Of a stretch of 7,971 nucleotides of DNA, positions 3,737 to 7,971 are shown piece after piece. The stretch comes from Candidatus Pacearchaeota archaeon (GTDB taxonomy: Archaea > Nanoarchaeota > Nanoarchaeia > Pacearchaeales > GW2011-AR1). Position 1 is the stretch's first letter, and each line of letters opens with the position of its first letter. The position numbers and the translations under genes are program-made. The stretch spans positions 1-7,971 of the forward strand of contig NZER01000294.1 of assembly GCA_002690445.1 (NCBI GenBank). Reading direction: 5' to 3'. Under the pieces are notes generated by a model that worked only from the letters and a program-made list of their open reading frames with translations, was not told the DNA's origin and did no database searches.

Positions 3737-6339
3737 TCGTCTAACATTTGTTTGGTGGACTGTCTATTGTGAGGTGTAGTTGGAACATTTATTGCTTGAG
3801 ATCGGTTAGAACTTACAGCAGTTTTTTGACTATTATCGACATTGTTTATTATGACAGGTGGTCCACCACTCCTTGTTTGCTCAATATTTTGAGATCCTAC
3901 CAACAACTCCATCGTCTTTGCCATATTTGTCAATTGTGATGGTGTCAATACAGCTTCCCCAGCCATTAAATTAACATCTCCACTTCTTTTAATCATCGCT
4001 CCAACATGACCTGTATCTGGTGAACCCTTCACTTTGTTCATAAGTTCATCTATGTCCAACCCCTGAAGAGCGGCTACTGATGCTGATACTTTTACAGGAT
4101 CGGCACCTCCCATTGAAGCCAGTCCTATTCCTAAATCGTGGATTCCCTTTCCGAATTTGGATAGACGTGCTGCTTTTTCATCAGTTATATTTTCAGTCAA
4201 TTTTGTAATTTTTTCAAGTGGACTGTCTGATCCAAACCAACCAGCAACATTTTCCATTACTCCACCAACAGCTCCACCAATTGTTCCTCCAGCGAAGGCT
4301 AACATACCTATTCCTAAATCTTTAACACCACCACCAATCTGACTTAATTTATCTGCATCGAGTTCTAGGAATCCTTTCATTGCACCACCAGCAATTCCAC
4401 CTATAAATCCACCAATACCTTCACCAAGATTAGTCATTAGTTGTTTCAGGTTTTCTCCTGTACCAGCTTTTGAAGCCACGAAATCTGCCATGGCTAATCC
4501 AGCGAAGAATCCACCAAGACCTGCACCAAGAGCTGTCATTCCTAACGCAACTCCCAAAGGCCCAACACCTGGCAATAAGACTCCTATTGCTGCTCCAGCA
4601 ACGAGCATACCACCTAGTATTAATAATGATTTGTCAGACATTCCATCTAGGGCTTTTGCGAAATTACCCATAAATGTTGACAATGTAGAACCATCTATTA
4701 CTCTTCCACCAGACCAATCTTGTGCCTTTTCCATAAGAGTATCTGCTAATGCTAAACCACTAAAGAAACCTGCAATACCAGCACCAAGAGCTGTCATTCC
4801 TAATGGCACCATAATTAGGTCTTTAACAGAGAGAAGAGCTCCCATAGCAGCTCCTGCTGCAAGAAGAGCTCCCATGACTAAGAGGCCTTTGTCAGATACA
4901 CCATCAAAAGTCTTCATAAAATTTTTCATGAGTTTGGATAATTTGGAACCATCTACATCAGAACCTGCCCAATCTGATAATCCCTTTATTCCCACTTCTG
5001 CTAATGCTATACCACCGAAAAATCCAGCAAGACCCATCCCCATTCCTGTCATTCCTAGTGCTACACTAAGTCCACCCCCCATACCTTTTTTCATACCAAT
5101 AACAGCACCTGCTGCAAGAATAAGTCCTAATGCAGCTATACCTTCTGCACCTACACCTTTGAATGATGATAAAAATCCTTTCATTAATTTTGCAAGATTT
5201 TCGCCTGGAGGAGCTTTCATCAAATCTCCCAAAGCCCATTCAGCTCCCTTTTCAGCTAATATAAGTCCACCAAAGAATCCTACAAGACCAGCACCAAGAG
5301 CTGTCATTCCAGTAACTATTGAGAGCGGTTTGACTTTTCCCATACCAGCCAATGCTCCAGCAGCAAGGACAGCAAATAATGCACCGACAGCTTCAGGCCC
5401 TGCATCCTTGAAAGCTGATACAAAAGTTTTCATAAGTTTGGCAATACCAGTACCATCTACTCCTGCCGCATCTTTAATCCATGCTAATCCCTTTTCACCT
5501 ATAAGAATACCAGCAAAGAAACCCACAAGACCAGCACCAAGAGCTGTCATTCCAGCTATCAATTTGAGAGGAGCAAATTTTCCCATACTCGCAATTGCCG
5601 CACCAATAGCAACAAGACCCATTATCATGGCTCCACTAGTTAGAGAAAAAGATTCAAAGAATGTGTTAAACATTTTACCAAGACCTGCACCTGTAACAGC
5701 CATACCTTCTGACATCCACGTTAAACCCTTTTCACCAAGAAGTATACCAGTAAAGAATCCTACAAGACCGGCAGCGATAGCTGTCATTCCAGCCATTAAT
5801 TTAGGAGCAGCAAATTTTCCCATACTTGAAATAGCTACTCCAGCAATAACTAAACCACCCATCATTGCTGCGGCTTTAGCATCGAAGGCTCCAAAGAAAT
5901 TTTTAATTAGTGCATTTAATGCAGAACCATCCGCACCAGACCATTTAATTAACCAATCTGCAGCACCTAAAGCTAGAAAAAATGCAGCAATACCAGCACC
6001 AAGAGCTCCTAATCCTACAGCTAATCCTGTTCCAAGTTTAGCAATACCTTTTCCTAATGCACCAATTCCTTTTCCAGATACTCCACCAAGAAGTCCTGCA
6101 AGAAGTCCACCACTTTTCTTATCTCTATCTTTAAATGTGGCGAAACTTCCAGTTAGACTTTTGTGAATACCTTGAAGTATCTGCTTAAACTCGGCTCTAT
6201 CTTTTGCTGCTTCTCTATCACGTTCAATACCTAAAACTTTTTCATTCTTTGTTCCAGCGGCGAGATTAGCTGCTACAGATTTACCAATAGCAGCGGCTAT
6301 CTCATTAATATTTCCAATATTGGTTCCCTCTTCAGCCAT
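3718..6339 (-). CDS. Tail tape-measure-like protein with hydrophobic repeats
   Basis: This 873-residue Gly/Ala-rich protein has a polar helical N-terminus (1-75). Seven repeats of a hydrophobic unit follow, with FF cores at about 120, 195, 274, 355, 440, 525 and 611. Each unit runs roughly G-M-T-A-L-G-A-G-L-V-G-F-F-x-G, then a charged loop, then K-L-M-K-x-F and a second hydrophobic helix. A different 60-residue repeat (K-D-L-G-I-G-M, H-D-L-G-I-G-L) covers 661-745. The C-terminus (HVGAMIKRSG, G-E-A-V-L-T-P at 794-800) resembles the end of many tail tape measure proteins. Its place directly after the gp26/gp51-like frameshift pair is that of a tape measure gene after its chaperones; in T4 the corresponding protein is gp29. 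The start has only a weak ribosome binding site (GTAGAAAAACTA before the ATG), suggesting coupling. Tape measure is likely, not proven. Confidence 0.75.
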   Translation of the reverse strand: MAEEGTNIGNINEIAAAIGKSVAANLAAGTKNEKVLGIERDREAAKDRAEFKQILQGIHKSLTGSFATFKDRDKKSGGLLAGLLGGVSGKGIGALGKGIAKLGTGLAVGLGALGAGIAAFFLALGAADWLIKWSGADGSALNALIKNFFGAFDAKAAAMMGGLVIAGVAISSMGKFAAPKLMAGMTAIAAGLVGFFTGILLGEKGLTWMSEGMAVTGAGLGKMFNTFFESFSLTSGAMIMGLVAIGAAIASMGKFAPLKLIAGMTALGAGLVGFFAGILIGEKGLAWIKDAAGVDGTGIAKLMKTFVSAFKDAGPEAVGALFAVLAAGALAGMGKVKPLSIVTGMTALGAGLVGFFGGLILAEKGAEWALGDLMKAPPGENLAKLMKGFLSSFKGVGAEGIAALGLILAAGAVIGMKKGMGGGLSVALGMTGMGMGLAGFFGGIALAEVGIKGLSDWAGSDVDGSKLSKLMKNFMKTFDGVSDKGLLVMGALLAAGAAMGALLSVKDLIMVPLGMTALGAGIAGFFSGLALADTLMEKAQDWSGGRVIDGSTLSTFMGNFAKALDGMSDKSLLILGGMLVAGAAIGVLLPGVGPLGVALGMTALGAGLGGFFAGLAMADFVASKAGTGENLKQLMTNLGEGIGGFIGGIAGGAMKGFLELDADKLSQIGGGVKDLGIGMLAFAGGTIGGAVGGVMENVAGWFGSDSPLEKITKLTENITDEKAARLSKFGKGIHDLGIGLASMGGADPVKVSASVAALQGLDIDELMNKVKGSPDTGHVGAMIKRSGDVNLMAGEAVLTPSQLTNMAKTMELLVGSQNIEQTRSGGPPVIINNVDNSQKTAVSSNRSQAINVPTTPHNRQSTKQMLDEAYSFG
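4480..6006 (-). repeat. Seven imperfect tandem repeats inside the tape-measure gene
   Basis: The unit length is 75-86 codons, with spacings between FF cores of 75, 79, 81, 85, 85 and 86. Similarity persists at the DNA level: the 20-base string that reads GMTALGA on the minus strand is identical at 4523-4542, 4781-4800, 5291-5310 and 5534-5553. Related but diverged copies are at about 5771-5790 and 5996-6015. This suggests recent duplication or gene conversion between units. Confidence 0.85.
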
Positions 6340-6347
6340 TAGTTTTT

Positions 6348-6545
6348 CTACACTTTATTTGCTTGGTTTTCTTTTGAAATTCTATCATTTTCTTCTTTAA
6401 TCCAATCTTGTAACATTTCCGTATAAATGATTCTCTCAAATGGCATCATATTTTCAATTTCAGTCAGACTCCACTTATGGTGCTGAATCATAGCGAAAGT
6501 TGAAGCATAATAATTCGCCAGAGAGTCATGACTCAGACCTATTAA
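6348..6545 (-). CDS. 51: gp51-like extension in the -1 frame of gp26
   Basis: This frame has 65 codons and a stop (TAG, 6350-6348). It enters directly from the T-run at the end of gp26. It reads LIGLSHDSLANYYASTFAM, then IQHHKWSLTEIENMMPFERI, then a charged helix (LQDWIKEENDRISKENQANKV). The H-H-K-W-S-L-T-E-I-E and P-F-E-R-x-I-Y patterns resemble small gp51 (baseplate hub assembly catalyst) proteins of marine T4-like phages and the C-terminal extensions of tail assembly chaperones. No ATG, GTG or TTG precedes the conserved part. The first ATG (6491-6489) would remove LSHDSLANYYASTFA and lacks a ribosome binding site. It is therefore best read as made by -1 frameshift from gp26 (243 + 65 = 308 residues). 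The tape measure gene starts 8 bases after its stop. The gene name is by similarity of pattern only. Confidence 0.7.
   Translation of the reverse strand, partial: LIGLSHDSLANYYASTFAMIQHHKWSLTEIENMMPFERIIYTEMLQDWIKEENDRISKENQANKV
6523..6534. repeat. 12-base perfect palindrome GAGTCATGACTC
   Basis: It lies 10 bases downstream of the slippery run on the transcribed strand. As RNA it can form a 4-base-pair stem with a CATG loop, or pair between two transcripts. It is inside the gp51-like frame. It may be a weak stimulator of frameshifting or simply chance. Confidence 0.3.
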
Positions 6546-7273
6546 AAAAAATCAGCCAACCCTTCAAGAACCTTTGTATTCTTTTTTCCACAACTGGTAC
6601 ATTTAGCAGTTACTTCTTTTGTTAGTTTTGGCATTGTATCAAAGAAATTCTGTATATTTCTAAATTGTCCTGAAGTCAAAGAATTCAAAAATTCATCAAT
6701 TTCTTTGGATGTATAATCGGAAGTTGAATGCATTTCTTCATCTTCCAAAATATATTCTATACACTCTCCAATCATTTCAAAAGTTTTATTGACTAATGCT
6801 TCACCTTCAAGCCCTACAATATTAGTCGAGGCTTCTATTTTAGGATATTTCATTTTGATCTTAATGTTATTGGTAAGATCAATCATATCCTTATGATCTT
6901 TATTTTTTACTATGTCAACAGTACTTAAATCTACTTCTGCAGAGTATAAACAATTCTTATCTTTGTCCTTACTACATTTATCATCGTCAAGTGTATAATT
7001 GACTGTTGTCACATCACCAATAGATTTAGATCTGAGTTGTAGAAAGATATATTCAATGTCAAACATTGGTAAATTAGTTACATCAATATTGTCTTCGACA
7101 CAAGAAATAATAATATCTTTTGTCGCATTAATCATATCTTTCGCCTCACCACTTTCCATGGCCATCATTAACATTTTTTCTTCTTTTACAAGAAAGGGTC
7201 TATATGTTATTTCCTTTCCAGTAGATGGAAGTGTTAATGTGTGTTTTATAATATTAAGTTTCGGCAAAGCCAT
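6542..7273 (-). CDS. 26: Baseplate hub assembly protein gp26 (T4_baseplate family)
   Basis: This 243-residue protein has the gp26 pattern of T4-like marine phages. M-A-L-P-K-L at the start is followed by L-T-L-P-S-T-G-K-E-I-T-Y-R-P-F-L-V-K-E-E-K (14-33), then M-F-D-I-E-Y-I-F-L-Q-L-R-S-K-S-I-G (70-86), and near the end Q-N-F-F-D-T-M-P-K-L and V-L-E-G-L. In T4, gp26 is needed to assemble the central baseplate hub; whether it stays in the virion is unclear. C225-x-x-C228 near the C-terminus, with C100 and C108, could form a zinc site. AAAGGAG at 7280-7286 gives a strong ribosome binding site 6 bases before the ATG. The last codons are GAT TTT TTT TAA, a shift-prone run. Position, length and frameshift also fit a tail assembly chaperone of the lambda gpG type. 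Confidence 0.88.
   Translation of the reverse strand: MALPKLNIIKHTLTLPSTGKEITYRPFLVKEEKMLMMAMESGEAKDMINATKDIIISCVEDNIDVTNLPMFDIEYIFLQLRSKSIGDVTTVNYTLDDDKCSKDKDKNCLYSAEVDLSTVDIVKNKDHKDMIDLTNNIKIKMKYPKIEASTNIVGLEGEALVNKTFEMIGECIEYILEDEEMHSTSDYTSKEIDEFLNSLTSGQFRNIQNFFDTMPKLTKEVTAKCTSCGKKNTKVLEGLADFF
6544..6551 (-). other. Probable -1 ribosomal frameshift site (T8 run)
   Basis: The last sense codons of gp26 read GAT TTT TTT before TAA. The heptamer T TTT TTT (6551-6545) lets both tRNAs re-pair perfectly after a one-base slip back. The next codons are then TTA ATA GGT CTG, which enter the 65-codon gp51-like frame. The zero-frame stop lies immediately after the run, a position that favours slippage. 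Confidence 0.65.
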
Positions 7274-7300
7274 AATAATCTCCTTTTATAATTTAGTTTT
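7274..7300 (-). promoter_or_regulatory. Intergenic leader of gp26 with strong ribosome binding site
   Basis: This 27-base gap is the largest in the minus-strand operon. On the minus strand it contains TATAAAAGGAG; AAAGGAG at 7286-7280 is the ribosome binding site. TATAAAAG resembles a T4 late box in the first six bases only, so a promoter here is not claimed. Confidence 0.6.
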
Positions 7301-7876
7301 TTACGTAAAATCCGCATCACCGAGCTGATAATCACCAGTGTCCACCATTTCCCATTTTCTGAATTGAAAGGTTACAGGTAGTCTTAGAATATCAGTACCC
7401 AAAGAATGACCTAGTGCAACTTCCCCAACGATACTTGGCCAAGCATCAATTAATTTTACTTTATAATCGGCATTTGCAGTAGTAGCAAAATCATTACCTC
7501 CAAATTTTTCTATATCAATTGAACATTTATAATCATCAAAGTATCCAAGATTTCCACTTACAGGATCTATAATCTTTTCTTGCCATGTATCGAATATTTT
7601 TTTAATGGCAAAATCTTCTGTCAGATAAAAATTCAAAGAAGCTTCTGTAAAGGTAAATCTATAGGGAAACGATTGAACTGGACCATACATACTGAGCTCA
7701 TTTGTCGCAGCACTTCTTGTTGGTAAAGATACAGTCTCACACATCAATTGTAAAGCATCGGGTACTGTGGCAATCGCTTTTGGTTTAGAAATTAAAACTC
7801 TAAATTTCTGTCCTCTTGCAATACCTCCATGATCTGCAAAGGCCTTTCTGAGTTCTGCTAATTGAAATGTAGCCAT
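7301..7876 (-). CDS. Tail tube-fold protein, T4 gp19 family
   Basis: This 191-residue protein has the features of the gp19 tail tube family. An N-terminal helix leads to F-R-V-L-I (25-29); then C46-E-T-V-S-L-P-T-R-S; Y64-G-P with an aromatic strand (FPYRFTFTEASLNFYLTEDF, 70-89); F95-D-T-W and a loop; G-Y-F-D-D-Y (111-116); Y-K-V-K-L-I-D-A-W-P (138-147); and a final strand P-V-T-F-Q-F-R-K-W (167-175). In T4, gp19 forms the tail tube, and gp48 and gp54 carry the same fold as the tube cap and initiator on the baseplate. Length fits gp19, but the position next to gp26 would also suit a baseplate tube initiator such as gp54 or a paralogue. AGGAGA at 7885-7890 supports the ATG. Its start overlaps the upstream stop (TAATG). 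Confidence 0.82.
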   Translation of the reverse strand: MATFQLAELRKAFADHGGIARGQKFRVLISKPKAIATVPDALQLMCETVSLPTRSAATNELSMYGPVQSFPYRFTFTEASLNFYLTEDFAIKKIFDTWQEKIIDPVSGNLGYFDDYKCSIDIEKFGGNDFATTANADYKVKLIDAWPSIVGEVALGHSLGTDILRLPVTFQFRKWEMVDTGDYQLGDADFT

Positions 7877-7971
7877 TAGAAATGTCTCCTGCTATCTTTC
7901 CAAACTACTGCTGAGGATTCTTTCTGGAATCGTTCTACTGGTAGAAAGATTGCTATCTCCCACTCGTCCGC
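7876..7971 (-). CDS. C-terminal end of an unidentified phage protein (partial)
   Basis: The minus strand is open from the right edge for 31 codons to a TAA that overlaps the next ATG (TAATG). The visible residues contain D-E-W-E-I-A-I-F-L-P-V-E-R-F and S-S-A-V-V-W-K-D and end R-R-H-F. The tight overlap with the tube-fold gene shows it belongs to the same tail or baseplate operon. Too little is visible to name the family. The upstream part lies outside the window. Confidence 0.7.
   Translation of the reverse strand, partial: ADEWEIAIFLPVERFQKESSAVVWKDSRRHF

Noticed and set aside
4490..6166. A 558-codon open frame on the plus strand, rich in Pro, Ala and Ile
   Set aside because: It is the antisense of the repetitive Gly/Ala-rich tape measure gene. 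The repeats keep the opposite strand open. Its composition is low in complexity with no recognisable domain, and the minus-strand protein fits its neighbours.
6422..6429. TATAAATG on the plus strand as a late promoter
   Set aside because: It lies inside the gp51-like and tail coding region on the opposite strand, has one mismatch, and no plus-strand gene follows.
7283..7290. TATAAAAG on the minus strand before gp26 as a late promoter
   Set aside because: It differs from TATAAATA at the last two positions and overlaps the A-rich ribosome binding site; chance match in AT-rich DNA.
6999..7328. 109-codon plus-strand frame opposite gp26
   Set aside because: It is antisense to a well-supported gp26 and starts without a ribosome binding site; no family resemblance.

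Overview
The window is a compact piece of a T4-like myovirus genome, most likely a marine phage or uncultured relative. The evidence is an AT-rich sequence, genes that abut or overlap by a few bases, and several T4 core proteins whose sequence character recalls the marine and cyanophage branch: gp32 (single-stranded DNA binding), a gp33-like late transcription factor, gp26 (baseplate hub assembly, PF12322-type) and a gp19-family tail tube protein. No tRNA, IS element, CRISPR array or integrase is seen.

Left half, plus strand (1-3721). A tightly packed operon runs: a partial conserved hypothetical; a two-helix membrane protein; a coiled-coil protein of a type I associate with T4-like marine phages; a complete ISC-type Fe-S scaffold IscU; a small lysine-rich protein; a ClpP-like serine protease with an intact Ser-His-Asp triad; and a gp33-like protein. 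These genes are joined by TAATG or ATGA overlaps or gaps of 1-8 bases, so iscU lies inside a phage operon rather than in a host fragment. After an 86-base gap holding a consensus sigma70-type promoter interleaved with a perfect T4 late box (TATAAATA) comes gene 32.

Right half, minus strand (3718-7971). A tail-assembly operon is read right to left: the end of an unidentified protein, a gp19-family tail tube-fold protein, gp26, a short gp51-like reading frame in the -1 frame of gp26 that begins at a run of eight T, and an 873-residue Gly/Ala-rich tape-measure-like protein with seven hydrophobic repeats of 75-86 residues. The two operons converge, and their last stop codons share the tetranucleotide TTAA.

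The most notable points are (1) iscU as a phage auxiliary gene, next to clpP and the late transcription factor; (2) a probable programmed -1 frameshift joining gp26 to a gp51-like extension directly upstream of the tape measure gene, in the arrangement of the lambda G/GT tail chaperones; and (3) the nested early and late promoter of gene 32. The scaffold is ISC-type and keeps the HscA-binding LPPVK motif, so the host is probably a proteobacterium using the ISC pathway. This is an inference from family type, not a phylogeny.
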